The translations under genes were made by a program, and so were the position numbers. Below are positions 1-8,838 of a stretch of 64,000 nucleotides of DNA, piece by piece. The first letter of the stretch is position 1. Every line of letters starts with the position of its first letter. The notes beneath the pieces are model-generated. The model was not told the DNA's origin and searched no databases. It saw only the letters and a program-made list of their open reading frames with translations. The DNA comes from Palsa-506 sp963836355 (GTDB taxonomy: Bacteria; Actinomycetota; Actinomycetes; Streptosporangiales; Streptosporangiaceae): positions 992,001 to 1,056,000 of the forward strand of contig CAWIJO010000002.1 in NCBI GenBank assembly GCA_963836355.1, written 5' to 3'.

Positions 1-90
1 CTCGGAAGGGCCCAGATGGACCTGATCCGGCGGATCAAAAAGGCGTTCGACCCTGCTGGCATCCTCAATCCCGGAAAGCTGGGGTCCTGA
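1..90 (+). CDS. glcD: Glycolate oxidase FAD-binding subunit, C-terminal end (partial)
   Basis: Only the last 29 codons are in the window. They end in a stretch containing IKKAFDPAGILNPGK, which is the hallmark C-terminus of FAD-linked oxidases of the GlcD/lactate dehydrogenase (BBE/FAD-oxidase C) type, where the phrase FDP-G-LNPGK is strongly conserved. The stop TGA at 88-90 shares its A with the ATG of the next gene, an iron-sulfur GlcF homologue, so the two are translationally coupled. The family oxidises glycolate or another 2-hydroxy acid using FAD and passes electrons to the Fe-S subunit. The gene is cut by the window edge; nothing can be said about its N-terminus or whether glcE lies between. 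Confidence 0.85.
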   Translation, partial: LGRAQMDLIRRIKKAFDPAGILNPGKLGS

Positions 91-1160
91 TGACCAGTGC
101 CAAGGTGCCGCACGCTGGCTCGATCTTCGACCCGAAGCTGCTGAACCGCTGCATCTCCTGTGGCTTCTGCCTGCCGGCGTGTCCGACGTACGCGCTCACC
201 GCTGATGAGACCTCCTCGCCACGGGGCCGGATCAACCTGATGCGGGCGCTCGATTCTGGCGTGCTGCCACCCGACGACCCGACGTTGGCGGAGCAGGCCT
301 CCTTCTGCCTGGGCTGCCGCGCCTGCGAGCCGGTCTGTCCGGCGGGAGTGCAGTACGGCGAGCTCCTCGAGCAGTGGCGGGGTTACCAGTGGACCGGGCG
401 CCGCCGGCCAGTGGCCGTCCGGTTCCTGATCTTCGCGGCCGAACGCGCCTGGGCACACCGGATCGCCGGCCGGCTGCGCGGCGCCGCGCGCACACCGGCG
501 GGCGCCTCGCAGCACTCGCTGATGCTCGGCTGCTTCGAGCGGAGCCTGTTCCCGAAGGTGAGCAGATCGGCGCTGGCGCTGGCGCCCGAGCTAGCCGTCC
601 CCGGCGGCCAGGGATGCTGCGGCGCGCTGCACGCACATAATGGTGAGCCGGACCGGGGCCGACAGCTGGCCAAGCAGCTCGGCGCCCAGCTGCCGGGGCA
701 GATCGTGACCACCTCCGGCGGCTGCGCCGCGCACCTGGCCTCAGTGATCGGCAGGAACCGGGTCGCTGAATTGTCGGAATACCTGCAGAACAGAGTGACC
801 GGCCAGGTGCGGATGGGGGACCGGCCGGCCCGGGTCGCCCTGCAGGATTCCTGCCATCTGCGCAACGGCCTTGACGTATGGCGCGAACCGCGGACGCTGC
901 TCGCCGCGGTGGCCCAGTACGTAGAGCTGCCCGGCGCCGCCCGGTGCTGCGGAGCGGCCGGCACCTATGCGCTAGTGCGGCCCCGCGACTCAAGGCGGGT
1001 ACTCGACCCTAAGATCGATGAGATCGAAGCAGCCAGGATCGACTACGTAGTAGCCGTCAATCCAGGCTGCCTGCGTCAGCTCCGCCAAGGGCTACACCGC
1101 CGGAAATCAACGGTGCGAGCGCTGCATATCGCCGATTTCCTGCGCCTGGCAGCCGACTGA
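90..1160 (+). CDS. glcF: Glycolate oxidase iron-sulfur subunit GlcF-like
   Basis: The 356-residue protein carries two classical 4Fe-4S ferredoxin motifs: Cys21/24/27/31 (CISCGFCLPACP) and Cys73/76/79/83 (CLGCRACEPVCP). They are followed by two CCG domains (DUF224), visible as GCCGALHAHNGEP in the middle and CCGAAGTYAL near the C-terminus. This is the architecture of GlcF, the electron-transfer subunit of the membrane-associated glycolate oxidase GlcDEF; LutA-like 2-hydroxyacid oxidoreductases are related. It is somewhat shorter than E. coli GlcF (about 407 aa). The start codon overlaps the stop of the upstream glcD-like gene, supporting one operon. The exact 2-hydroxy acid substrate cannot be read from the sequence. 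Confidence 0.9.
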   Translation: MTSAKVPHAGSIFDPKLLNRCISCGFCLPACPTYALTADETSSPRGRINLMRALDSGVLPPDDPTLAEQASFCLGCRACEPVCPAGVQYGELLEQWRGYQWTGRRRPVAVRFLIFAAERAWAHRIAGRLRGAARTPAGASQHSLMLGCFERSLFPKVSRSALALAPELAVPGGQGCCGALHAHNGEPDRGRQLAKQLGAQLPGQIVTTSGGCAAHLASVIGRNRVAELSEYLQNRVTGQVRMGDRPARVALQDSCHLRNGLDVWREPRTLLAAVAQYVELPGAARCCGAAGTYALVRPRDSRRVLDPKIDEIEAARIDYVVAVNPGCLRQLRQGLHRRKSTVRALHIADFLRLAAD

Positions 1161-1162
1161 CG

Positions 1163-1420
1163 AACCTGTGCCGCATCTCCACGGAGATCACCGCAGCTCA
1201 GACTGCCCGTATCCTGGAGTCGGCCAAGCCGCCCGGGGCCGTTGAGACCGCCCGCTGCGAGCTCGCTGCCGAATTCCTCAGCGACCTCCGCCGCCTCGAC
1301 GCCCAGCTCCGGCCACCCGCGGCCACTGCCGGTCGAGCAGACGCTCCGGCCGGCATCGCGGACCTCGGCGGACCGGAGGGTCGGCTGCTGGCCGACGGCA
1401 CGCCGGCCGATATTACGTAA
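1163..1420 (+). pseudogene. IS110-type transposase remnant
   Basis: Directly after glcF a frame without a start codon can be read. It contains ITAAQTARILESAKPPGAVE followed by ELAAEFLSDLRRLDAQLR. This resembles the central region of IS110-family (DEDD, Piv/MooV) transposases, where a block like AAALLRxxRP...RRELAxELLxDLRRLDxxL precedes the C-terminal Tnp20 domain. Downstream the similarity fades and the frame ends at TAA 1418-1420. No catalytic DEDD residues, ends or flanking core sites are visible, so this is a decayed fragment. The opposite-strand frame here has no recognisable content. Confidence 0.45.
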
Positions 1421-1520
1421 GGCGCGCGCAGCGCTTCTCGCAGGAACGCAAGGAGCGGCCCGGGCATGATGAAGATCGCCGCGGTTGTGCCGCCTGCCGC
1501 CAGTGCCGTCGCAGCGGGCC

Positions 1521-3449
1521 TCATGGGCCGGACGGCGGGTCCGGCTGGCCGGGCGCGGCGCCGAGCGTGTCCAGGATCTGCTGCCCGTATCTGGCCAGCT
1601 TGGTCTCGCCGACGCCGCTCACCAGGGCGAGCTCGGCCAGGCTGGACGGCTCCTCGGCGGCGATCTGGCGAAGGGTGGCATCGTGGAAGATCACGTAGGC
1701 AGGCACGCCCTGCTCCCTGGCAGCCGCGGCGCGCCAGGCGCGCAGCCGCTCGAACAATGCCGTCGCGGCTGCGGGCAGCTTGGCGGCTTCCGCGCTCGCG
1801 GCCTTCGCCGCCCGGGCGCGCCTTACGGCTCGTGCCGTCGGCTCGGACTCCCGGCGGAGCATGACCTGACGTCGCCCGGCCAGTACCGCGCCGCTCGCCT
1901 CGGTCAGCGCCAGGGTGCCGTAGTCGCCCTCGACGGCCAGCAGGCCGCGCGCTAGCAGCTGGCGCACCACGCCGCGCCACTCGGCCTCAGGCTGCTGCGC
2001 GCCGATACCGAAAACCGTCAGGGAGGCATGATCGTGCTCGGTGACCTTCGCCGTCTTCCGGCCGAGCAGGATGTCGATCACCTGGCCGGCGCCGAATCTC
2101 TGGTTCCGCTCACGACGCAGCCGGTATACGGCTGACAGCAGCTTCTGCGCCGCGATTGTGCCGTCCCATGACTGCGGCGGGGACAGGCAGGTGTCGCAGT
2201 TGCCGCATGGCGGCGCCGCCTCGCCGAAATAGCCGAGCAGCTGCGACCGGCGGCACTCGACGGTCTCGCAGAGGGCAAGCATGGCGTCGAGGTGGCCGGC
2301 CAGCCGCCGCCGGTGCGCGCTGTCGCCCTCCGAGCCATCGATCATCCTGCGCTGCAGCACGACGTCCTGCAGCCCGTAGGCGAGCCAGGCGGTGGCCGGC
2401 CGCCCGTCCCGGCCAGCCCGGCCGGTCTCCTGGTAGTAGCCCTCGACGGACTTGGGCAGGTCAAGGTGCGCCACGAAGCGCACATCGGGCTTGTCGATGC
2501 CCATCCCGAACGCGATCGTGGCCACCATGATCAGGCCGTCTTCCCGCAGGAAGCGAGCCTGGTGGGCGGTGCGGGTGCGGGCATCGAGACCGGCGTGATA
2601 GGGCAGCGCGGTGATCCCGTTGCGGGACAGGAACTCGGCGGTCTTGTCGACTGAGGCCCTGGAGAGGCAGTAGACGATGCCCGCGTCGCCAGCGTGCTCG
2701 TTACGCACCAGCTCAAGCAGCTGCCGCGAGGGATCGGCCTTGGCCTCGATGCGGTACTGGATATTCGGCCGATCGAAGCTCGCCACGAAATGCCTGGCTT
2801 CGGCCAGGCTCAGCCGGGCGGCGATCTCGGCGCGGGTTGCCCTGGTCGCCGTCGCGGTCAGCGCGATGCGGGGAACCGCCGGCCATCGCTCGTGCAGTTG
2901 CGAGAGCGCGAGGTAGTCGGGCCGGAAATCGTGCCCCCACTGGGACACGCAATGTGCCTCGTCGATGGCGAAAAGGGAGATCGTGCCACGGTCAAGCAGC
3001 CGCAGCGCTGACTCGGCGCGCAGCCGTTCCGGCGCCAGGTACAGCAAGTCCAGCTGGCCGGCCAGGAAAGCGGACTCGACTAGGCGGCGCTCGCCGGAGT
3101 CCTGGGTCGAGTTCAGGAACCCGGCCCGCAGGCCGAGCGCGGTCAGCGCGTCCACCTGGTCTTTCATGAGGGCGATGAGCGGCGAGACGACCACGCCGGT
3201 GCCCGGCCGGATTAGCGCCGGGATCTGATAGCAAAGCGATTTGCCGCCGCCGGTGGGCATCAGCACCAGCGCGTCGCCGCCAGCGATGATGTGCTGTATG
3301 ACCTCCTGCTGTGCGCCACGGAACGAGTCGTAGCCGAAGACGCGGCGCAGCGCGCCGACCGCGTCGGCCAGGTCCGGGCTGGTTCCGGGGGAGGCAACCG
3401 TGGCGGGCCTGGAGTCCGCGGGCACGGTCCAGCTTTCAGGACGCGACAC
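1521..3449 (-). CDS. recQ: ATP-dependent DNA helicase RecQ
   Basis: A 642-residue superfamily 2 3'-5' DNA helicase of the RecQ type. Visible motifs in order: Walker A MPTGGGKSLCYQ, DEAH box with the RecQ signature IDEAHCVSQWGHDFRPDY, motif III ALTATAT, and motif VI region HLDLPKSVEGYYQETGRAGRDG. A four-cysteine RQC zinc-binding segment follows (CRRSQLLGYFGE, then CGNCDTC). The C-terminal roughly 70 residues look like an HRDC domain (FHDATLRQIAAE ... LVSGVGETKLARYG). RecQ unwinds DNA at stalled forks and in recombinational repair. It is encoded alone on the minus strand, convergent with the IS110 remnant. The length and complete motif set indicate an intact gene. Confidence 0.95.
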   Translation of the reverse strand: MSRPESWTVPADSRPATVASPGTSPDLADAVGALRRVFGYDSFRGAQQEVIQHIIAGGDALVLMPTGGGKSLCYQIPALIRPGTGVVVSPLIALMKDQVDALTALGLRAGFLNSTQDSGERRLVESAFLAGQLDLLYLAPERLRAESALRLLDRGTISLFAIDEAHCVSQWGHDFRPDYLALSQLHERWPAVPRIALTATATRATRAEIAARLSLAEARHFVASFDRPNIQYRIEAKADPSRQLLELVRNEHAGDAGIVYCLSRASVDKTAEFLSRNGITALPYHAGLDARTRTAHQARFLREDGLIMVATIAFGMGIDKPDVRFVAHLDLPKSVEGYYQETGRAGRDGRPATAWLAYGLQDVVLQRRMIDGSEGDSAHRRRLAGHLDAMLALCETVECRRSQLLGYFGEAAPPCGNCDTCLSPPQSWDGTIAAQKLLSAVYRLRRERNQRFGAGQVIDILLGRKTAKVTEHDHASLTVFGIGAQQPEAEWRGVVRQLLARGLLAVEGDYGTLALTEASGAVLAGRRQVMLRRESEPTARAVRRARAAKAASAEAAKLPAAATALFERLRAWRAAAAREQGVPAYVIFHDATLRQIAAEEPSSLAELALVSGVGETKLARYGQQILDTLGAAPGQPDPPSGP

Positions 3450-3692
3450 CGGGCGATTCTACGGGCGATCCGGGCGTTACGCTGACCGCTTTCGGGTCGC
3501 CGATCCGGCCGAGGATCTCCAGTTGCCGCTGCCCGGGAGGCCCTGAAGGAGTCAGGCTGGGAGCCGGTCCAGCCGCCCTGCTCACCTGAGCGGGGCCATC
3601 CGCGGTCCGCCCCCCGTCCCGCTTCGCGGCCGCCTTACGCCGTGCCCGGCCGGGCCGGGCGGCTAAGGCACGCCTGGCGCCGGGTTAGGGAG

Positions 3693-4128
3693 TCTGCCCG
3701 ATGCGGCGGGCCGGGACTTACGGCGATTCTCGATAACACGGGCAGCAGCAGGTGCGGCCCGCGCCGAGGAGGAACCGATGCACCCCTACATCCTGCAGAG
3801 CCTGGCTGCCGAGCGGGCCAGGGATATGCGCAAGAGCGCGGCCAAGGCGGAACTTCGCCGCCTGGTCCGCCGCAGCCGGCGAGTAGCGCCAGCCAGGACT
3901 CAGCCGCTATATCCAGGTGCCCAGCCCGCGCTGGAAACCCTGACCGAAGAGGAAAGCCGCGAGCACGCCGTCGTGGCCGGGAAGAAATAAGCCCGGTTTC
4001 GGCCGACCGATAAGGCATCTGCCGGATGTGGCCTGGCGGGGTCATACGGCGAGTCTCGAATCCGCCGGGCCCCGCAGGCAGGCCCCCGCCGAGGAGGATC
4101 GATGCATCCCTACATCACGCAGAACATT
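3693..4128 (+). repeat. Tandem duplication of leader plus small-gene start
   Basis: Two copies of a roughly 110-bp segment lie head to tail, about 3693-3808 and 4018-4128. Shared blocks in the same order are TCTGCC-GATG, TACGGCGA-TCTCGA, then GCCGAGGAGGA immediately before ATGCA-CC-TACATC. The distance from the first block to the ATG is 85 bp in copy 1 and 84 bp in copy 2. The untranslated leader is therefore conserved as well as the first codons of the two small genes, which suggests that the leader itself is functional (promoter or mRNA structure). Confidence 0.7.
3778..3990 (+). CDS. Small basic protein of the MHPYI type, copy 1
   Basis: A 70-residue basic protein beginning MHPYILQSLAAERARDMRKS, preceded by a strong ribosome binding site (GAGGAGG, 5 nt before ATG). 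Short Arg/Lys/Ala-rich proteins with an MHPY start are common as uncharacterised genes in actinomycetes; no catalytic motif is visible. The N-terminal half is predicted to be one amphipathic helix. It is a paralogue of the 42-residue protein encoded at 4102, and both share a duplicated leader. It lies upstream of whiB7 on the same strand, so it may be co-transcribed with it. No function can be assigned from sequence. Confidence 0.75.
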   Translation: MHPYILQSLAAERARDMRKSAAKAELRRLVRRSRRVAPARTQPLYPGAQPALETLTEEESREHAVVAGKK

Positions 4129-4230
4129 GTCGCTCAGCACAACCTGGACCTGCGGAGGCGGGCGGCCGCGGCGCGGCGTGCCAAGACGGCACGCCGCGCC
4201 CGGCGGCCGGCCGACAAGGGTCTGCGCTAG
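4102..4230 (+). CDS. Small basic protein of the MHPYI type, copy 2, directly upstream of whiB7
   Basis: This 42-residue protein begins MHPYITQNIVAQHNLDLRRR and ends in an Arg/Ala-rich tail. It has a strong Shine-Dalgarno (GAGGAGG) just before ATG. Its N-terminus and leader match copy 1 at 3778, but it lacks the acidic C-terminal third of that protein. The stop TAG at 4228-4230 is two bases before the ATG of whiB7 (4233), a spacing that allows translational coupling. Known actinobacterial whiB7/wblC genes have a leader with a short upstream ORF that controls attenuation; whether this ORF plays that role is inference. Confidence 0.75.
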   Translation: MHPYITQNIVAQHNLDLRRRAAAARRAKTARRARRPADKGLR

Positions 4231-4232
4231 CG

Positions 4233-4562
4233 ATGCTCGACTACCTTGCCAGCCGGCCTACGCCCGGGCACCCCCGGCAACCGTGGAACGCGGCAGGCAG
4301 GACCATGCGGCAGCAGGCGGCGATCGCCGCGGGGCTGCCCTGCCGGAGCGACCCGGAACTCTTCTTCGCGGAGCGGCCGGAGGAAGTAGCACAGGCGAAG
4401 GCGCTCTGCCACGACTGCCCGGTACGCGCTAACTGCCTGGCTGGCGCGCTGCAGCGCGGCGAGCCGTTCGGCGTCTGGGGCGGCGAGTTGCTGCTGCGCG
4501 GCGCGGTCATCCCCTACAAGCGGCCGCGCGGCCGGCCTCGGCGCACCGAGGCGGCCGCCTGA
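4233..4562 (+). CDS. whiB7: WhiB7/WblC-type transcriptional regulator
   Basis: A 109-residue Wbl protein. The four iron-sulfur cysteines are Cys37, Cys59, Cys62 and Cys68 (C-x21-C-x2-C-x5-C). The turn motif GVWGGE lies at 80-85. The C-terminus carries an AT-hook, KRPRGRPRR (96-104), which is diagnostic for WhiB7 among Wbl proteins. WhiB7 binds the principal sigma factor region 4 through its 4Fe-4S cluster and activates intrinsic antibiotic-resistance genes in response to ribosome-targeting drugs. The start at 4233 is chosen for its 2-nt spacing from the upstream small ORF; ATG 4305 is an alternative that would still keep all cysteines. Confidence 0.88.
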   Translation: MLDYLASRPTPGHPRQPWNAAGRTMRQQAAIAAGLPCRSDPELFFAERPEEVAQAKALCHDCPVRANCLAGALQRGEPFGVWGGELLLRGAVIPYKRPRGRPRRTEAAA

Positions 4563-4806
4563 GATGCCCGCCAGGCGGGAGCCCCCGCGGCCCGGCGCGG
4601 CGCACTGCGGCCGACGGGATCGCCTTCGCCGGCCCGATGGCGGCCGGCGTCAGCTGGCCGTAACCACGGGGAGCATCGCGCGGAAGCAGCAGGCTGGCAA
4701 AAGCGTTAGGTCGCTGGGAGGTTCCTGACCATCCTTGTTGTGTACCGCCGCCCCTTTGCTGAACTGCCGCTGCTGTACTGCCGCGCCCGCCAGGGAGACT
4801 GCCGCC

Positions 4807-7800
4807 TTGACCCCCTCGCTCGCCCAGGTGCGAGACCGCCTGCCCGGCGTGATGCTGCGCGATCAGCGCCGGCTGAGCCGGCGCGCCGGGCGGGCGGCCG
4901 GGCTGCGCGACGCCGGGGCGCGCGACCAGGCATTCGGCCAGATCCTCGCCGAGCTAGCCGCGGCGGAGGCCCGCATCGAGGCGCGCAGGCGCGGGGCGCC
5001 CGCCAGCTGCTACCCGCCAGAGCTTCCGGTCAGCCAGCTGAAGGACCAGATCGCCGAGATGATCCGCGATAACCAGGTGGTGATCATCGCTGGCGAGACT
5101 GGATCCGGCAAGACCACGCAGCTGCCGAAGATCTGCCTTGAGCTCGGCCGCGGCGTGGCCGGCCAGATCGGCCACACCCAGCCGCGCCGGATCGCGGCCC
5201 GCACGATCGCTGAGCGGATTGCCATCGAGCTCGGCACCGAGCCCGGCACGGCGGTCGGTTACAAGGTCCGCTTCACCGACACTTCCGGCGACGACACGCT
5301 GGTCAAGCTGATGACCGACGGCATCTTGCTGGCCGAGATGCAGCGCGACCGGCAGCTGCTCAACTACGACACCCTGATCATCGACGAGGCGCACGAGCGC
5401 AGCCTGAACATCGACTTCATCCTGGGATACCTGAAACGGATACTCCCCGGCCGGCCTGACCTGAAGATCATCATCACCTCGGCCACGATCGACCCCAAGA
5501 GGTTCAGTAAGCACTTCTGGGACGCGCCGGTGATCGAGGTCTCGGGACGGACCTACCCGGTCGAAGTGCGCTACCGGCCGCTCACTGACCCCGGTGACCC
5601 CGTTTCAGAACCAAAGGATCAGGTCCAGGGCATTGCTGATGCGGTAGCCGAGCTGCTGGCCGAGGGGCCCGGGGACATCCTCGTCTTCCTCAGCGGCGAG
5701 CGGGAGATCAGGGATACCGCGGATGCGCTGGCCGACCGGGATGAGCTCGATGTGCTGCCGCTGTACGCCCGGCTGTCAGCCGCCGAGCAGCACAGAGTTT
5801 TTGCCGGAGGCGAAACAAATAGGCAGCGCCAGGCACACCGGCGGCGGGTGGTGCTGGCCACGAACGTCGCGGAGACCTCGCTGACCGTGCCCGGCATCAA
5901 GTACGTGATCGACCCGGGTACCGCCCGGATCTCGCGGTACAGCCAGCGGACGAAGGTCCAGCGGCTGCCGATCGAGCGGATTTCCCGGGCTTCGGCGAAC
6001 CAGCGCAAGGGCCGGTGCGGCCGCACGTCCGACGGTGTGTGCATCCGGCTCTACACCGAGGAGGATTTCGACTCGCGGCCGGAGTTCACCGATCCGGAGA
6101 TCCTGCGGACGCACCTGGCATCGGTCATCCTGCAGATGGCGGCGCTCGACCTCGGCGAGGTGGCTGACTTCCCGTTCATCGACCCGCCGGATTCGCGGAA
6201 CATCGCGGACGGCGTCCGCCTGCTGGAAGAACTCGGCGCCGTCTCGCCGGGACGCGGCAGGCCCCGGCTGACCGACGCGGGCCGGAAGCTTGCCCGGCTC
6301 CCGGTGGACCCGCGCCTCGGCCGGATGATCCTGGCGGCCGGCCCGAACGGGTGCGCCCGTGAAGTGCTGATCATCACAGCGGCGCTGTCCATCAACGATC
6401 CCAGGGAGCGGCCGGCCGACTCCCGTGAGGCAGCTGACGCCATGCATGCCAGGTTCGCCGAGCCGGGATCGGACTTTCTTGCCTTCATTACCATGTGGGA
6501 GTACCTGCGCGAGCGGCAGCGCGAGCTGTCCTCGGCCGCGTTCCGCCGCCTGTGCCGTCGCGAGTACCTGCATTACCTGAGGGTGCGTGAGTGGCAGGAC
6601 GTGTACGGGCAGCTCAGGCAGGCGGCCAGGGAACTTGGCATCGGCACCGGGCACGATCGCGGCACCACGTCAGCCGCCGCGGCGGCGGATATCGCGGCGA
6701 TCCCGGCACCCGGCAAGGCGGCGGGCAAGGCGGCCGGCCAGGCGGGAGCCGAGGGCCGCTATCCGGCGGATTCGGCCGGCCGGGTGCACATGTCGCTGCT
6801 GGCCGGTCTGCTCTCGCACATCGGCATGCAGGACACCAGCCGCAACCCGGGCGGCCAGGCCGGGAAGCGGCGGCCGCTGACCGAGTTCGCCGGGGCACGC
6901 GGCGCCCGCTTCGCCATCTTCCCCGACTCCGTGCTGGCGCGGAAGCCGCCGCCCTGGGTGGTCGCGGCCGAGCTCGTCGAGACGTCCAGGCTGTGGGCCA
7001 GGGTCGCGGCGCGGATCGAGCCCGAGTGGGCCGAGCCGCTCGCCGCGCACCTGGTCAGGCGCACCTACAGTGAGCCGCACTGGGACGCGAGGCGCGGCGC
7101 GGCGATGGCGGCGGAGAAGGTAACGCTGTACGGCCTGCCGGTCGTGGCGGCCCGGCCGGTGAACTACGGCCGGATCGACCCGGCGGCGGCACGCGAGCTG
7201 TTCATCCGCGGCGCGCTGGTCGAGGGCGACTGGACCACGCATCACCAGTTCTTCGAGCACAACCGGCGGCTGCTCGACGAGGCGGCGGACCTGGAGCGCC
7301 GGGCCAGGCGGCGCGGTATCGTCGCCGACGACGCCGACCTGTTCGAGTTCTATGACCAGCGGATACCCGCGGACGTAACATCCGCCAGGCACTTCGACGC
7401 CTGGTGGAAGAAGGCACGGGCGGCCGACCCGGAACTGCTGACCTTCTCCCCCGCCGATCTGGCCGGCCCGGCCGCCGAGGAGATCCGCCCGGAGGATTAT
7501 CCCGGCCGCTGGGGCGAGCTGCCGCTGTCGTATGAGTTCGCCCCGGGCGAGCCGGCCGACGGGGTGACCGTGGACATCCCGCTGGCGACGCTCAACCAGG
7601 TGGACGGCGCGGAATTCAGCTGGCAGGTGCCCGGGCTGCGCGAGGAGCTGATCACCGAGCTGATCCGGTCACTGCCCAAGCAGCTGCGCCGGGCCTTCGT
7701 GCCCGCGCCGGAGACAGCCCGCGCGGTGGCGCCCCGGCTGGATCCTGCCCGCGGCGACCTGCTGGATGTGCTGGCAGCCGAGCTCAGCCGCCTCGGGGGC

Positions 7801-8829
7801 ACCCCGGTCCCCCGCTCGGCGTTCGACTTGTCCCGGCTGCCCGCGCACCTGACCATCGGGTTCCGGGTGGTCGGCACCGGCCGGGTACTCGCGGCCGGCA
7901 AGGACCTGGCCGCGCTCCGGCGGGAGCTGCGGCCCCGGCTGGCGGCGGAGTTCGCCGAGGCGGCCAGCGGCATTACCCGCACCGGGCTGCGGGACTGGGA
8001 CATCCGCTCGCTGCCCCGGGTGTTCAGTCATGGCCAGATCCGGGCTTACCCGGCGCTGGCGGACGCCGGCGACTCGGTGGACGTGCGGCTGTTCGAGACC
8101 GAGGCCGAGGCCGCCGAGTCGATGCGGCTTGGCACCCGGCGGCTGCTGCTGATCCAGGTACCGGCCGGGGCGCGATCGGTCGCCAGCCGGCTGCCGGCCG
8201 GCGCCAAGCTGGCGATGAGCCGACACCCTTATCCGGGCACTGACGCGCTGCTCGCCGACTGCGCGGCGACCGCGGCCGACCAGGTGATCACGGACGCCGG
8301 CGGCCCGGCCTGGGATGCCGATGGCTTCGCGCGGCTGCTGACGGCCGCCCAGTCGCAGCTGGGCGCGATCACGGCCGGGGTGATCAGCGCCGTTTCGCGC
8401 GCCCTGGCGGCGGCGCACGAGGCCGAGGTGGCGCTCGACCGCGCCGCCAGCCCGGCGCTGGCGCCGGCCTTCGCGGACCTGCGGGCCCAGCTTGGCGCGC
8501 TGATCTATCCTGGGTTCATCGCCGAGACCGGTGCGCGGCGGCTACCTGACCTGGCCCGCTACCTGCGGGCCATCGGCCGGCGGCTGGAGAAGGCGCCGCT
8601 GGATCCCGGCCGGGACGCGGTCAGGATGGCCGTCGTGCACCGGGTGGCCGACGCCTACCAGCAAGTAACCGCAGGCCTGCCGGCGGCCAGCCGCAGCGGC
8701 CCGGATGCCCGGGCGGTGCGCTGGCTGATCGAGGAGCTGCGGGTCAGCCTGTTCGCCCAGGCCCTCGGCACGCCCGTCCCGGTATCCGAGCAGCGGATCA
8801 TGGCAGCCCTGGACCGGCTGGCAACCTGA
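4807..8829 (+). CDS. hrpA: ATP-dependent RNA helicase HrpA
   Basis: A large DEAH-box RNA helicase (about 1,340 residues, the usual HrpA length). Motif I is GETGSGKTTQLPK, motif II is IIDEAHERSLN, motif III is ITSATID, and the motif VI region is QRKGRCGRTSDGVCIRLY. After the helicase core come the winged-helix/HA2 region and the long C-terminal DUF3418 domain typical of HrpA. Start: the frame is open from TTG 4735, but TTG 4807 is preceded by AGGGAG at good spacing and begins LTPSLAQVRDRLPG, which fits the family better. HrpA resolves stalled or collided ribosomes and processes structured mRNA in bacteria. There is an Ala/Gly-rich linker near residue 620 (AAGKAAGQAG). It stands alone on the plus strand, convergent with the caspase-like gene. 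Confidence 0.93.
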   Translation: MTPSLAQVRDRLPGVMLRDQRRLSRRAGRAAGLRDAGARDQAFGQILAELAAAEARIEARRRGAPASCYPPELPVSQLKDQIAEMIRDNQVVIIAGETGSGKTTQLPKICLELGRGVAGQIGHTQPRRIAARTIAERIAIELGTEPGTAVGYKVRFTDTSGDDTLVKLMTDGILLAEMQRDRQLLNYDTLIIDEAHERSLNIDFILGYLKRILPGRPDLKIIITSATIDPKRFSKHFWDAPVIEVSGRTYPVEVRYRPLTDPGDPVSEPKDQVQGIADAVAELLAEGPGDILVFLSGEREIRDTADALADRDELDVLPLYARLSAAEQHRVFAGGETNRQRQAHRRRVVLATNVAETSLTVPGIKYVIDPGTARISRYSQRTKVQRLPIERISRASANQRKGRCGRTSDGVCIRLYTEEDFDSRPEFTDPEILRTHLASVILQMAALDLGEVADFPFIDPPDSRNIADGVRLLEELGAVSPGRGRPRLTDAGRKLARLPVDPRLGRMILAAGPNGCAREVLIITAALSINDPRERPADSREAADAMHARFAEPGSDFLAFITMWEYLRERQRELSSAAFRRLCRREYLHYLRVREWQDVYGQLRQAARELGIGTGHDRGTTSAAAAADIAAIPAPGKAAGKAAGQAGAEGRYPADSAGRVHMSLLAGLLSHIGMQDTSRNPGGQAGKRRPLTEFAGARGARFAIFPDSVLARKPPPWVVAAELVETSRLWARVAARIEPEWAEPLAAHLVRRTYSEPHWDARRGAAMAAEKVTLYGLPVVAARPVNYGRIDPAAARELFIRGALVEGDWTTHHQFFEHNRRLLDEAADLERRARRRGIVADDADLFEFYDQRIPADVTSARHFDAWWKKARAADPELLTFSPADLAGPAAEEIRPEDYPGRWGELPLSYEFAPGEPADGVTVDIPLATLNQVDGAEFSWQVPGLREELITELIRSLPKQLRRAFVPAPETARAVAPRLDPARGDLLDVLAAELSRLGGTPVPRSAFDLSRLPAHLTIGFRVVGTGRVLAAGKDLAALRRELRPRLAAEFAEAASGITRTGLRDWDIRSLPRVFSHGQIRAYPALADAGDSVDVRLFETEAEAAESMRLGTRRLLLIQVPAGARSVASRLPAGAKLAMSRHPYPGTDALLADCAATAADQVITDAGGPAWDADGFARLLTAAQSQLGAITAGVISAVSRALAAAHEAEVALDRAASPALAPAFADLRAQLGALIYPGFIAETGARRLPDLARYLRAIGRRLEKAPLDPGRDAVRMAVVHRVADAYQQVTAGLPAASRSGPDARAVRWLIEELRVSLFAQALGTPVPVSEQRIMAALDRLAT

Positions 8830-8838
8830 CTGGGCAGC

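Noticed and set aside
1198..1980. Minus-strand frame overlapping the recQ 3' end
   Set aside because: Arg/Ala/Gly-rich shadow of recQ and the IS110 remnant without any motif.
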